NCBI RefSeq assembly: GCF_964204865.1 | Contig: NC_135263.1 | Location: 18,149,426-18,213,425, forward strand | Direction: 5' to 3' | Source: Styela clava | Lineage: Eukaryota; Chordata; Ascidiacea; Stolidobranchia; Styelidae | Length of the DNA stretch: 64,000 nucleotides | Shown here: positions 14,201 to 27,398 of the stretch, piece after piece | Layout of the letters: every line of letters starts with the position of its first letter | Position numbering within the stretch: the stretch's first letter is position 1 | Notes under the pieces: generated by a model | Database searches by the model: none | What the model was told of the DNA's origin: nothing | Seen by the model: only the letters and a program-made list of their open reading frames with translations | Translations under genes and position numbers: made by a program

Positions 14201-14767
14201 TTCACGTGAAAACGGTATAGTATTTCTTAAAAATACTTAAATTATGTTTTTTAATCATTTTCATTTGAAGCACTGATTTTCGTTTTAATGTTCATTTTTG
14301 TTTTTACATGCTACAATTTCGTTTTGAAAGTTTAGATAATTTACTATTTATATATACTTACATTGTATTTTGATTATGTAAATAATCATAAAGTGATATT
14401 ATGTACAAAATACATAATGCACGTGTTTATAAAACAATTCAGCGATAATACCGCAAAATGTTAACGAATTGACGTAATAACGTGAATAATGTCACGATTT
14501 CCAATTTCCACTCGACTCAAAATGAAGGTTACGCATAATGACGCATCGACAGTAAAGTATATGGAATTTTTTTTGAAGCACATAGAAAACGGAGTTTAAT
14601 TTCTGTAATTGATGACGTCATAATTCATGTATTTATATTATCCGTACTTCACAAGCACCGTCTCGGCAATTTTCTAGTTTGAACGATAATGCTGTTTAAT
14701 CTTCATGCACAGGTGGTAGTAGTTTCGCAAAATGACCTTTTCACGGTTATTTCAGTGCATTCAATCG
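11280..14767. other. Gene-poor AT-rich region
   Basis: No gene, RNA or repeat could be supported across this stretch. It has many stop codons in all frames and a uniformly AT-rich composition. Confidence 0.5.
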
Positions 14768-14777
14768 TATATAAAAG
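14768..14777 (+). promoter_or_regulatory. Candidate TATA box
   Basis: TATATAAAAG followed by a locally GC-richer stretch is a good match to a core-promoter TATA element on the plus strand. The nearest plus-strand coding exon is at 18778, so it could start a 5' non-coding exon of the TSP1-like gene or another transcript. This rests on sequence alone. Confidence 0.25.
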
Positions 14778-14799
14778 CGCGAGATATACGATGATGGCT

Positions 14800-17700
14800 A
14801 CAGATTGCACTTATACTTGCTAGGTGTGTGCAACAATCGGAGAAATAATTTATGTCTTGTTGCGCTATTGACATGTGTTAAAGATTGAATTACATTCTCA
14901 GAAACGCAGGATTACCAATTTAACGTTCAAAACGTGATACCATTGGACTTGAACCTGCTTATAGATTAACCTACTTGATAGAGGACATGTTAATATGATT
15001 TACTATCAGGTTGATTCTTTTATAATTGGGAGAAACTAATTGCTAGAAAAAATAGTCGATTTAAATTTGAACTGTTGTTTCATTGATTTTTTAACTTTAT
15101 CTTTAACTGTATTAGGATTCAAGCTACAATATTATTTATTTCCTTATTATTTCCTTTTACTATTACTATTACTGCGCCTTCCGCTGTAATAAAATTATCA
15201 TGCGAAACAATTAGACTCTACTAGAAATGTCACATCCTACAATGTTCTTGGCAAGTGATTTGATGAACTTACTTGTGGTTTAAAAAAAATTTCATTGAGA
15301 TGAAAATTCCGTTCTCTTTAAGCTGATTTCAACGCAAAGTTTCATTACTGATTTTTATTGTATTGTTTTATTTCCTGACTTTGTTTTATTTTTGTAATAT
15401 TATTGTCTTTTCTCTAGTATCAACATCGTTAAGTCTAAACGTGTCGCCTTGAACTACAATAATCTCTGTTTGTAATCCTATTATACTTCCAGTATAAACG
15501 CACGTTTTCAAGACGATTTGCAGATGGCTTTTTATTTGAAATTTAAAATACCTGATGCTTTCGGATAAAATTATGAAAACTTGCAGAGTTATGAAAACGA
15601 TAGCACTGAATTATAACTTTAATTGAAATCTTGAAATATCTATTCTCATTGATCTTCAATACATAGGAAACTTTGGTACTATTATATATGGTTACATGAA
15701 TACGATTTTCTCCCATAAACACAAAATGAAAGAGAAAATCGAAAAGGACGCGAACAGGCTTTCTAATCACCAATACAAATTTGTATTTTGAGATCATTCG
15801 GCATACAAATGGTGCCAATTTATATCGATATTAGCGATTCGTAAGTATAACAAACAATCGTAACCATAGCAACAATAAATTGTTGAAGTTATTATATTGA
15901 GGATATAATAACAATTACAAACCCGCGGTCTTATGAAACCAGATTAGATTAAGCAATAAACACGCGAGAATACAAAGAAATTCGTTCTAACCATAATCTA
16001 TATCTGGCGATAATTCTGTGATTTAGTTTTGCAAGTTATTTTTGTCGATTACCTAAAAATTCATCTTGTCATTAAGAAAGTTTATTGTTATTTAATCGTT
16101 TGTTTAACGAGGTGTATTGTCATTTTAAACTAAATAATGATTAATTTTAAACTGAAGCAATAATTGAGTTAAAGCTAAGTTAAAGCAGAATATATTACAT
16201 AGCTTCATCAAGATGTTGGCCGTAACTGTGGGATTAAGAAAATGAAGTATGATATAGCATAGGTTCTGCTTACATATCGTATCTATATATTACCTTCTAT
16301 TATTACATTTTGACAGTAGTGCTTCAAGTTGGTACCACCAACATGACAGCCCAGAGATTGAACATTCTTAAAAAGCTTTATAGGATATTTATATTTTTAT
16401 ATTTGAAGAATTTTTTCAAACCTTCTTCCAGACAATGAGCGAGCGAGGATCTGAGTATTATGACCCATAGAATGGGGACAGGAAGAAATAAATCAGAAAC
16501 CAGAAACTTTAATTGAATCACATACAGAAATAAAAAATAAAAATAACAGAAAAACTGTAGGATTTGTAAAGAAAATTTGAATACTACAGAATAGACTTGA
16601 TCTTATTTTATTACCGAAAATCATCTTTATCCATATGAAGTGAATTTGCAGAGTTCATGGAAGTGTCTCATACTTTCTTTCAATCAATAACATGGCTCAC
16701 TGTCGCTATTTAATTATTTTTCTTATTCGCATATTGTTTTTTTCTAAGATTAGATTTTTTTAACACTCGAATTGACCCCAAATTATTGGCATTAAACAAA
16801 GCTAATATGTGTATATTCTTTATCGAATACAGATTTGAAAACAGGTTTTAATATTCAACTATTTGTTTTTATGAATGAAACGATTTTTATTCCATACTTT
16901 TATTAGCGGAAAAAAATCGAGATTGAACAAGAAAATTAATTTCTCATCCTTGTTATGGTAAAACTTCATATTCTGCTTCTAGAGTTTATGAAAATGGGCT
17001 ATAAATTGCGTCGAAGAAGCATGCTTTTTCTGCTATAATCTCACAATTTCTTAAAGCAAAAATTGCAACGCCATGACCTCACCAAAAGAGGATTTTGCGT
17101 GTTCGTTTGATTATAAATTGCGACCACATTGTGTATGGAAAAACTGTCGTCAAATGTTTGCTCTTTTTGCCCAAGAATTTACCACAATTAACTGTCGTGA
17201 CAAAAATCTGTTAGGTAAAGGTCACGACATAAATATAAATATTTTGAGGTCGTGTGATGTGACTTTATTATGCTTGATTGAACGAACTCCGAAAAATTTC
17301 ATCCCAAAAATTGTGAAAATTTGTTCACATTTGAACTGTTGAAAGTAAAATAATGATTATAACGGGCATCAGCGATGCAGATGTGCTCTGCTGTAGTGAT
17401 AAATTCATGGGTATTGTAACACGAGCGGACAAAATTCTCATTGACGTTGATCATTTTTTAAATGTTTAGGTATTTCTGCAAAGTTAGGTAGCTGGTGTTA
17501 AAATACAAGTATATTTAACCATTCTTAGCAAATAATAATGCGAGACAATGCCATGCGGTGACGAAATTCTCGCTTCAAATTAACTTTTTTTCTCTATCAT
17601 AATATCATGCGTCAGTTCGAGGTAAATATTATGATGATATTAAATAAGGAAAGTTTTCGTTTGAAATTTCCTATCTCGTTCATAGATTTACGATATTTGG

Positions 17701-18777
17701 TAAGCCAACTATGTGGAGTCGCTTGAAAAACTTTAAATTTCGGTATTTAAGTTATCGTCAATTGACTTTTAAAAAATAATCAGTGTATTTCATGTTCATG
17801 GTTTAAAGTTTACTTTCGAGTAAAGAGTTTATTGTCAGTCAGGAAGAGTGTATTTGTTGTGATATTGCCTACATAGCGGGAGAGTTTGATGCTTTCAGAT
17901 TTGTTCATGACTCACGGCCCAAATATTAGTTTCTGTAAATTAGTTTTATAACACGAAATCTATTAAATTCTACATATTTTCATGAAGTGTATTTATTAAT
18001 CTACTTTGACGCAAACAGAAGATAATTATCATGGAAAATTAGACAGCGATCATTGTAATACGGCTTATTATAATTCAATTAGGTTTTCAGTGCGGAATCC
18101 AAATATATTTTTTCTCTGTTAATTAAAATGAAAGATCTCCATATTAAGATTTCCTGTCATATGATGATATCAGTGTATAAGTTCAGTTTAGAAAGCCAAT
18201 GTAAATGTTTGTATTTTCCATGTCAAGTTTACTACGTTCTTAATGTGCTAAACGTCATGTTATGTACATTTATAGGTATGATAATAGCAGTCAGATCACG
18301 AGCGGAAAATCGATGCATAATTATACATACAAACCGTGTAATATGAGTTACCTTGTAACATTTTAAAATTGTTTTCATTTCCCTCTGTCGCGTGCTTATA
18401 TTGACTGTTAAAATAATAAGAAAATTGACTATCATTCTGGTGTCCTTCAATCGCATGTTGAATGGGGTTCATACGTAGGACTAGTGCCAGTAATGGTTAC
18501 AAGTTGCGCTGAGTAGATGCGTTTTCTATGCATATTCGTATGAAAATGTAATAGTACCTTACGAGCTGTCAATATCCAATTGTCAGCTTTATTACCAGAA
18601 AAAATTATTACGTTTACGTTTAAAAAGGTGTTCATTTATTCTGGTTTGCAGATTAAGTATATCAGAGCCTTATCTGTGTAAAGTAATAAAGAAAACGTGC
18701 TCGAATTTCTTCCGGGTTTCGTCACACAACTTTGTTCCAGATTGATTATCAGCTCGAACACCTGGTTCTACAAAAAT
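14800..18777. other. No supported gene; possible 5' region of the TSP1-like gene
   Basis: No exon with a recognisable domain was found. If the TATA box at 14768 serves the gene beginning at 18778, part of this stretch would be its 5' UTR intron. The longest frame (17073-17342, plus) resembles no family I know. Confidence 0.4.
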
Positions 18778-21700
18778 ATGAAATTTTTCAATTCTTGTGT
18801 GGCATACTTCCACATTGTGATAGCGGCACACCTGTTTGGGACAATAAATTCGAGTGAGTATCGGAGATTATTCCAACTTATTGCAGAAAGCGCAATACAA
18901 TGGAGATTGCGTTTCTGATCAATTATTCAATAATGCACTGTTAAGTAAGGCCAAGTTTGAATTGATCAAGAATGCAAATGCATCTATTATTACTAAATTG
19001 ATGACGACTTCAACAAAATCGCAAATTCCATTCTATATTAAAGAAATTAAGACACTTCCTTATTCACTTAGACACTCCCTTCCTTATTAACGCTCCATAT
19101 CTACCATCTGTTACCTTTGCCTTGGAATGACAAATATATATATTATGACTGAACATTCTTGAGAATGATATAATCGTTTGTTGACAATTTAATTCCGGTT
19201 TTGAAACATCATGCTCAACATCAACTAACAAAGTATTAATTTCTAACAATATAATTGTTGCTTTTGTTGTACAACGTCATTCAAATTTAACCTGATGCAA
19301 CCTTCATTTATTCGACAAGCCCCTCGTATTTTTTGATCACATCAGTTACTACATAGTATGACTTAAGTAGTCTTTATTTATTGTGAAATATAATTTTTGT
19401 GCAGATCTGTGCTTTGTGCATGCACGGCTTTAAGCAAGATTGCATCGATCAATATTTTAGAGATTCTTGGCTTGGTCTTCATTGACAAAGTTTATTATTT
19501 CATTGGGTTTATGTAACAACTTTTAAGATTATTTTCAGTCTGGTTTAAAGATGTTTTAAAATAAAATATAACATCGTATTTTTTATTTTGAAAATATAGC
19601 GCCAATTTTTGAGAAACTAGTATCTGGAAGAACGAAGCGAGCAAGCAACAGGAATTGTGAAGATTTCGGCTTCAATGACTGGACATCATGGGGACCATGT
19701 TTTAAAATAATGGGCCAATATATTCAAAGTCGGTGGAGAACTCGAAGAATTCCATATTCATTTAAAGGACAGAATTGTCAGAAGAATTGGCATGAAAAAA
19801 GTAATAAATCATATTTTTTCGTCGTATTGAATTCCAAAACATAAGCAGATGTTTCAGATCATCAAAAGAATTGCCCATCGGAGTCCAATTAGAAACGAGG
19901 ATTTTTACCAATATTTATTTATTTCCGAAACTCTACTTTACTGATCCTAATGCCGTTGAAAATTGCAATAATACAAACTAGCATATGGAAATGTTCAATT
20001 TACCAGTCGGCCCAAAAGTAGGATTGCAATTTTACAGTTTTATTTTTCCATAACTTTGGCCCTGCTTTTGGCCGATACTTTTTAGCCGTTAATCTTTTTT
20101 AGAAAATTTCTCCTCAAATTGGTCAATAGGCAATCCCACTTTGTATGCTACATGCACAAGCTTGGCCATTTAGATTCTGAAAAATTTAATCTTAATGAAA
20201 GACTAATAATGTCAAATTAATTGATGTTTCTAATTGAAAATGTTTTAGTTTGTGATCCACTCGATATCGAAAACGTCATAGGAAGTGAGGTGAATAGAAA
20301 AGTGCAACGTTGCGATCTCACGAGTTGGACATCTTGGAGCGAATGCTATTTATACATGAGAACGATGGAAAGGGAACGTCACAGATTTCCTTATTTTTCT
20401 AAAAATGGAAAGTTGAAATGTTCGGAAATTCAAGCCACTGTTTTAGTAGAATTTGAAGGTGAATTGTGATAATGAAATCATTTACTTGAAATTAGGCATA
20501 TAAAAAAGCAAGACAATGTTATTAAGTTCAATAATTGCTAAGGGCTGACAATTTCTGCCGTATTACTCAGATTGCATAAACTGGGTGTCCTATACGAGTT
20601 GCTTTAACATCTGTGAATGTATCTGGGTGTGTTCGAGGAACTCAAGTTGGATCAGTTTATAAATTAGGAAATTCAGCAAGATGATGATTACAAAGTGTAT
20701 GAATGAACATTTTCCATTTTTACTATTTAGATATATGCTTCTAAATGATGATCTGAAAATTGGGTTGAAACCAATATTAGTGACTTTGGTTTGAGCGATT
20801 TTTGGAACTAAGATAAATATATATTCACCTCATAGAACTCATAGAATGTTTTTAGGAACGCTATTGTCTTTTTTAGAATGTAGAAATGATTGCGGGTGGA
20901 CATCTTGGACGGCGTGCTACAGATACGGAACAGAAAAATCGCCAAGCTGGGAAAGATATAGAGAAAATAAATCTGTAATGCATCCATACATGTTGTGTCC
21001 AGGAAGATGGGCAGATTTCCAAGGTATGGCGGAGTACTATTTTATTTGATAAAGCCTGAAAGTTGTTCCACATCCAAGGATGTACCATGTCGCTGAATTT
21101 TTGTCTTAAACATAATTTTATTTTTTTTTAATTTACCTTTCGCTTCCCATACGATACTTTATATTTAGGTCTAAAATATCAATATTCTGTTATAATTAGT
21201 GTGCATAAGTTAAATGAGTTCGAAGAAACGAAATGTAACAAGACAAATAACCTCACACGATGTGGCGCCGTCACTTATAAACAGATTATTCTATATTAAT
21301 TCGAAGCGTAAAAATTCCGTCACGAGGAAACGACCAATGTCGTTCACCAACTTCACAAAAACTATTTCAGACCAAAACCTATATACTTTCTAGTTGTTAA
21401 AATCAAGATAATAATCGAAGTCACCTTTTGTAACCCTGTATCGACACATTACAATCATCAAACACGTATAATTAAGAAGTAATATCTTGCAAAATCACCT
21501 ACAGGAACGTCGATTAAGCGCCAGATTGACACCCTTTTTATTTTGACACATATTTCTTGAAAAAGTTAATAAAATCGACTCGTCACGAATATGATAGCCG
21601 ACAACAATGTTCAATTGTTAACGATGACGAAAGTTTTGACATCCAGAGACCGATTCGGCAACAAACATTTACGCTAATTGTCGCAAGCTGTAGATGACTC

Positions 21701-24495
21701 ACGGCATTCACCGGTCACGTTCCTCCACGAATCGAAACAAAAAATAATATTTTTCAAATATTTTTTAAACTGACCAATATGTGTGTCAGCATGTCTTTCT
21801 TACTTCTTTTCGTTATATATACCAGTTAAATTCATATACTTCAAACCTATACTATCTTTTTAAAAGGTCACATTTCCTATGGTAAAATCGTTTATTACAA
21901 TAGGCGTTTCCCTAAATACAAAATAATGTTCTTAAGTTATGATGACCATGTCACAGCATACATTCTTCCAGTTGATTTTAATTTTTGTGGTGAGAAAGAT
22001 AAACTTATCAATCACTATAAATGATAAAAATCATTTGATGAATTTGATACACTTAAAACTGCATAAACACATGTCGTCACAGAAAAAAGTCAAAAATGTA
22101 CCTAAAAAATTTAAGTATCGATTGCTAATTCGTTGCACTATATATGGAACATATTCCGAATATTAAGTCTATACACGCAGTAATATACGTTTGATTTCTT
22201 TGTCTCCCAGTTCGTTGTTGTAACTATTTCGTTTATTATTCTTTACACCCAATTTTGCGGTCAAAAATAAACAAATATAGTTTCAGGTAAATCTAGCGTT
22301 TTTAGATTAAAATTTCATTTGCAAACTCGACTGAAAATGATAAAAAATAAAACAGCACACAACAAACAAATAAACTGTTCAAAGGTGGTCACCTAGTTTG
22401 AAAATTTATTGAAAATCATATATTGACTACAGTATTTTGGTAACGAAGATAAACTGAGTTTTCCATTGTTTATGAGTGCACGATGAATAAACAAAACTCT
22501 AGAAAACAAAACCCCATTAAAAATGAAAAATTAGGTAAAAAAATGAGGTTGTTTCTACATAACTTGACTATGACTTACATCAATCATAATATTAAATTAA
22601 AAATATTAATTAAATCGGCGATTCAACGCGAATTAATTGCCAACATTCATTAAAAACAATTTTTGTTAAAGATTAATCTTACTTAAATTTGAGTGGACTG
22701 ATAAAATAATCACGGTAGTCATCAACAGTATAGTATTTAATTATGCCCAAATAGTAATTTTAACTCTTTGTATTATACCTTTTTTTAATTATGTGCGATT
22801 AAAATGTATTTTATAGTTCATTTAGGTTATTGGAATATAATATTTAGTTCTGGTTCTTCTGAATAATAATAATAAAATATTTAAAAAATTGATTAAATCG
22901 CGAAAGTTCTGTAGAGTACAGATGTGAAAAACTTGTATTTTCGAAACTAATTACTGCTTTGTTAATTGATATGAATTGCAAGATAATAAAAATAAAATAG
23001 ATTCGCCTATGGTTCGACTATTCGCCTAAATTGCTAGAGGTTATCAAACTTTCAAACTTAATTATTACGAAAAATGTTTTGTCGATATTGGCATAACGAT
23101 ATAGTACGAAATTCTCTACAATTGCCAAAAAATCAAACTTAGTGAATGAATTTCAAACTGTTAATCCGCATTTTTAAATAAACTTGATTTAGATTGTGAA
23201 TTTTGTGAATGGTCAAGTTGGAGACCGTGGAGTTCCTGCTATGAAATGTCTGGACACCAAGAAAGAAAACGAGAGCGTAGTAGAGTTTCTTCCGATTCTC
23301 GAAGAGGAAAGAAATGTGTACAAATGAATGATCATCATGCTGAAGAATATGAAGGTAATATTTTTATACGTCTTAAGAGAAAAACATTTATGATTGATAT
23401 AGAATACCTAACAAAATAGGTTAGACCTGCATGTTTCGTATTTTATACGAAATATATATATATCATGAATCTATCGATTTTTCTAATATTAGATTCAGGA
23501 TATAAAAATTGGTTACGGTTTGAAACAATTTCGATCGATATATTAGGCAGTATGATATGCTATTATACAAAGTAGAAAATGATTACTTCTTCATAGCGAT
23601 GATACCTGGGGATGTAAGTTTCGAATATTTCATTATCCAATCGAAGTTCGAATCAGGATGTTTCGATTCGAATATTTCCGAATCTGATTTATTTAGTTTA
23701 ACATCATATTTACTTTACTTTACTTAAATTTTGAATACCTACAGGATAAATTGTGAATAAATAATAAGAATGGACTGAAAAACGAGTAAAGTTAGTAAAA
23801 ATATATATTCACCCAAATTATGAACGCTTGCTCTATGATTTTTAAAAAAGCGAGGGTCACGAGGGAAACATTGCTGTCCTATATTTTTGATAAAGAACAG
23901 TGCAACGATGTTGTTATTATTATAGTGATAATATAATGAAACGTTTATATAACAATATATTCGTAAAACTTCTTAACATTTTACGTAGTCGAACAAAATA
24001 GAGCGGAAGCATTGGTTTCTCTAATACCGTGACTCATATAAAATGTAACAACTCCAGGGGTATTACGATTTGGGGGGAAATGTGAACGAAAAGAAAAAAT
24101 AAACGAAAAAACATTTTAGGTCGATGTTGAGACAACGCCGCTGGTTCGTGCAATTTTAGAATAGGATCAAGCGGTTGATTCTGATATTTGTTTCGAATCG
24201 ATTCGAATTGGAGTTTGATTCGAATCGCTTCGATTCAAAATTCTGAAACTTACATCTTTAATAATACCATAATCATTTATTCTATGCGTCATATCTTATC
24301 CATTTATAAACGTACTCGATCTTCCACAAAAATATTTACTATATTTTTCTTTTTACGTTCATAGTGTGCCCATCAAAGCATCACGTTGATATCGGATCAT
24401 CTAAAGGACAACACATTGTTACAACACAACCGACAGTTACGGAGAAAAATTTTCAACTTTATACACCGGAAGCAACTTATTCTCGATGGAGATGA
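18778..24495 (+). CDS. Secreted protein with four divergent thrombospondin type 1-like modules
   Basis: Exons 18778-18853, 19600-19800, 20249-20458, 20877-21023, 23193-23354 and 24365-24495 join, all introns being phase 1, to encode about 308 residues. A signal peptide (about residues 1-22) is followed by RTKR at 36-39, a furin-type site, and then four modules, one per exon. Their cores read DWTSWGPC, SWTSWSEC, GWTSWTAC and EWSSWRPWSSC. WxxW is the C-mannosylation signal of TSP1 repeats, and each core is followed by an Arg-rich strand and a late Cys, as in TSP1 folds. The usual CSxTCGxG continuation is missing, so the modules are TSP1-like rather than typical. Modules 2-4 open with a shared C-x(n)-C before the Trp core. 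The last exon gives a short Thr/Gln-rich tail ending SRWR. Likely an extracellular matrix or recognition protein; partner unknown. No transmembrane segment is seen. Confidence 0.8.
20571..20655 (+). pseudogene. Decayed TSP1-like module exon
   Basis: Lies in the intron between modules 2 and 3. After an acceptor-like TTACTCAG the phase-1 frame reads DCINWVSYTSC, matching the start of the flanking modules (Cys, spaced Trp, Cys). The frame soon hits a stop and no good donor follows. I infer a fifth module exon lost by mutation; an alternative exon with a premature stop is possible. Confidence 0.35.
21100..23192. other. Long intron of the TSP1-like gene
   Basis: Between modules 3 and 4. AT-rich, with no recognisable exon or transposon. 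The frame at 21939-22166 has no domain or splice support. Confidence 0.5.
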
Positions 24496-24628
24496 AGATT
24501 CTCTACAGAATCCCAAATATCGGTTGAAATAATAATGAATGGCTTCGTATCTTGAAGAAGGGTTGTGGATGAAATGAGTTCATAATGCCATAAACAATGG
24601 TGAGTTCCGATGAACCCTGTATACTTAC

Positions 24629-24806
24629 AGTATACACAATACAGACAAATGACCAATGCTATTGGCGGAATAGCAATACCGATACATGACATTACAGAAT
24701 GTGCTGAATTTGGTATATCAGGTTGAACCCACGAGGTATCATTTATCTCATCAGACATATCAGAATATATTAAGCAACTTTTCATTCGTATATTTCTGGC
24801 AGTCAG
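24629..24806 (-). CDS. Possible internal exon of a single-pass membrane protein
   Basis: Read on the minus strand, an acceptor (TTTTCAG, ending just above 24806) opens a 59-codon frame that ends at a strong donor GTAAGTAT. It encodes an acidic polar stretch, then a hydrophobic run (SCIGIAIPPIALVICLYCVYC) typical of a transmembrane helix. Neither flanking exon was identified, and the model would overlap the 3' end of the TSP1-like gene on the other strand. Family unknown; it could be chance. Confidence 0.3.
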
Positions 24807-25543
24807 CTGAAAACTAGAAACACAAAATTGTTAAATATTTTATCGTATCAAAAAAAAAGTTATATAAATTTTTTAATTTGAGATTCCTCGTGGTGAAATT
24901 TTTAGTTATTCATACAAGTGAGTAGTGAGCGCCATAACAGTTTAATTGAATCCCAAAAGCTTTCTATCCTCGTTATTCATTACTCGATAAGTGTATACCA
25001 TATTTTTATGACTGATATTTTTGTCGTTATTTCATGGTATGGAGGTAGTCAATATGACGATGGTGGGAATGGTAAATTTATATCAGAATTGCCATCTGAC
25101 ACATTTTAGCACAAATACTAAAATTTCTGACTGAGAAGTCAGACTTCTGATCTTAAGATCGCACGTTAATATTTGTAAAATACTTACGAGAGTATGTTCA
25201 GGTGCAGATATATGGATTAAATGTTTCTATTAACTTATTTTTTATTTTATTGCTGTTATTTACAATGTTTTTATTTTATTTATATCAACATTATTATTTA
25301 ATTTATCTAAGCTGGTTTTAATGAATAAAATGAAGTATTAGCTATATATACGTGTGAATTCTAGTCCGAATTTGTCAAATAATTTTGCACAGAGTATTTT
25401 TACTCCACGTACATAAAGAATGAAAAAATACATGAAAAATTATATCGTAAAGTATATATTTATAGGACGACATTGAACTCCCAATAAATAAAAAGGGAAA
25501 AAATAGCAGTTAGCTTTTCGTGCCAATTTTTATACATCTAGAT
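24807..25543. other. No feature seen
   Basis: AT-rich DNA after the TSP1-like gene. The plus frame at 24918-25109 has no domain support. Confidence 0.5.
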
Positions 25544-26138
25544 CACTGATTCTCAACCACTGGTGAGCCATGGAGACATTTTGAGGTGGGCCACAGACCA
25601 AGGTTGTTGATTGAAATAATTGATTCGTTTCTATCTATTTGCAAAACATGCTTCGCCGTTAAAACGCATTGTGACTCAACAAACACCTTATACGGCATGA
25701 TGACTGTAGAAGGGGAATAGCAATTTCAATAGTAGCGTATATCGAAACATGGGAATTAGACATCAGTTGAATGACAAAACGAAAGTTCATCAAAAATTAC
25801 ATTCAATATAGATTCCATCTTCTCCTGAAAACTGTGAAGTAAAAGGACAGTGTGTTTTATGCTATAAAGTTTTTGGACATCATTCATTGAGACCAACGAA
25901 GTTCAAACTTTATCTGAAAGCAGGGTTTTCCATATCGATGCAAATCAAAACAAAGGCTCGGAACCCACCAAAAATCAATGTATTCGTTGATAATGTTCAG
26001 CAGCAGAAAACCCACTAATAGTCAGTTGAATAAAAATCCATTTGGAAAACTCTTTTCTATAATAAAAAACTTAGTGGGCCACAGAACTTTCGCGCAACAA
26101 AAAGTGGGCCACGAACGAAAAAAGGTTGAGAACCACTG
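25544..26138. mobile_element. Non-autonomous hAT-type element
   Basis: The left end reads CACTGATTCTCAACCACTGG and the right end, reverse-complemented, CAGTGGTTCTCAACC, a typical hAT terminal inverted repeat. Subterminal GTGGGCCACA/GTGGGCCACG motifs occur at both ends. At 595 bp with no open frame it cannot encode a transposase. An exact 8-bp target duplication is not evident. Confidence 0.65.
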
Positions 26139-27397
26139 GTATAGGATATAGTGTACTAGTCACTAAAACTCAAATCAAGAGTCAAGTCAATTCACAGCTT
26201 TCCCGAGTCACAAAAAACTCGAGTTGCTTCTGCTCCGAGAGGTGAACGTCAAATATTAGTAATATCTGATTTTGTCAGCTACTGTGAAATGCCTGAATAG
26301 ATCTCATAGGAAAATTTGAAAATTTTTTTATTGTTTTATAATAAACCAATGTTATGTTGAAAATTTCGTTAAATCACGTTGTGACAAAGCCTATTTATCA
26401 CTTTGACAAAGCCTAATGGTGATCAACGTGGTAAATTGTACTATATCACGAAATGCAAGAAACATAATTTTTTTCTGATAACTAATTAATTTCAATATAT
26501 TGTTTATATGAGTCCCACCGCTGAAAATCATGATAAAATGCCTTGGCATTTCGCCAAATATATTAAAAAAAAAATAGTTTTGCCCATAACCTGGCCCATA
26601 ATCTATTTATCTTATTCGTGTGATCCTGCATTCATTTTAGTGATATCTGGATTGAATCGCCTACACACGTACACGCAAATATTTCTTCATCCTGATATAT
26701 CCGGTTTTCATTGGACACGGAGTCGGACCTTTCTGACCATATATATAAACATTTATCTATTGTTTTAATTTTACATTTTGAAAGAAATGTGTTACCAACC
26801 ATAAGGTAAATGGTTTAATTGCAAGATTTACATTTGGTGATTTTGCATACCACACTAAATTGACTTATAAACAAATATCTAATTGTGGATGCAGCGAAGC
26901 AAAATAAGTCACTCGGAATTGGAACGTACTAACGCTGCAAACTCCTCCAAACGATTGCCCTATCACGTCATGGTCATGTGCGTAATACTCACGCCATCTC
27001 GCGGTTTGAGCACGAATTATTTCATTTTCCACGATGTAACATACAGATTCAGCAAGAAACCCGACAAAACCTTCTATTTGGAATAGATTATGAATTTCGT
27101 GCACATAATACCTTGGTATGCGTCGATTCAAATGCTGCAACTAGTACAAGATCGTAATTCAAATGGTACATATTGAAAAATTAATATTGAAAACAAAAAC
27201 ATGACCAAACATGTAATGCAAAATTGATTTTTGAACCATGATAGTTTTAGACGATATCCTTACATTTTGATGTTGCGGGCGTACATATGAGCATGTTTAG
27301 CAGGGTGAGAATCACGCTGGACAATAATCTGCTAATGCAGCCATAAGATTCGAGAGTCTTATGGTTTTGTTGTTGTTCGAAAAATACCGAACTTATT
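26139..27397. other. No supported gene
   Basis: Overlapping frames near 26865-27140 on both strands have no recognisable domain. A donor-like GTGAGT on the minus strand near 26990 could end an exon, but no family match supports it. Confidence 0.4.
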
Positions 27398-27398
27398 T

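Noticed and set aside
17073-17342. 89-codon plus-strand frame
   Set aside because: No recognisable domain, signal peptide or splice context; length is within chance for this window.
18887-19090. Open frame after a TTATTGCAG acceptor as second exon of the TSP1-like gene
   Set aside because: It would need a 33-bp intron and ends in a stop; joining 18853 directly to 19600 keeps phase and gives the furin site and first module.
26865-27140. Minus-strand frame with a GTGAGT donor
   Set aside because: No family match and no plausible partner exon; noted only as a weak exon candidate.
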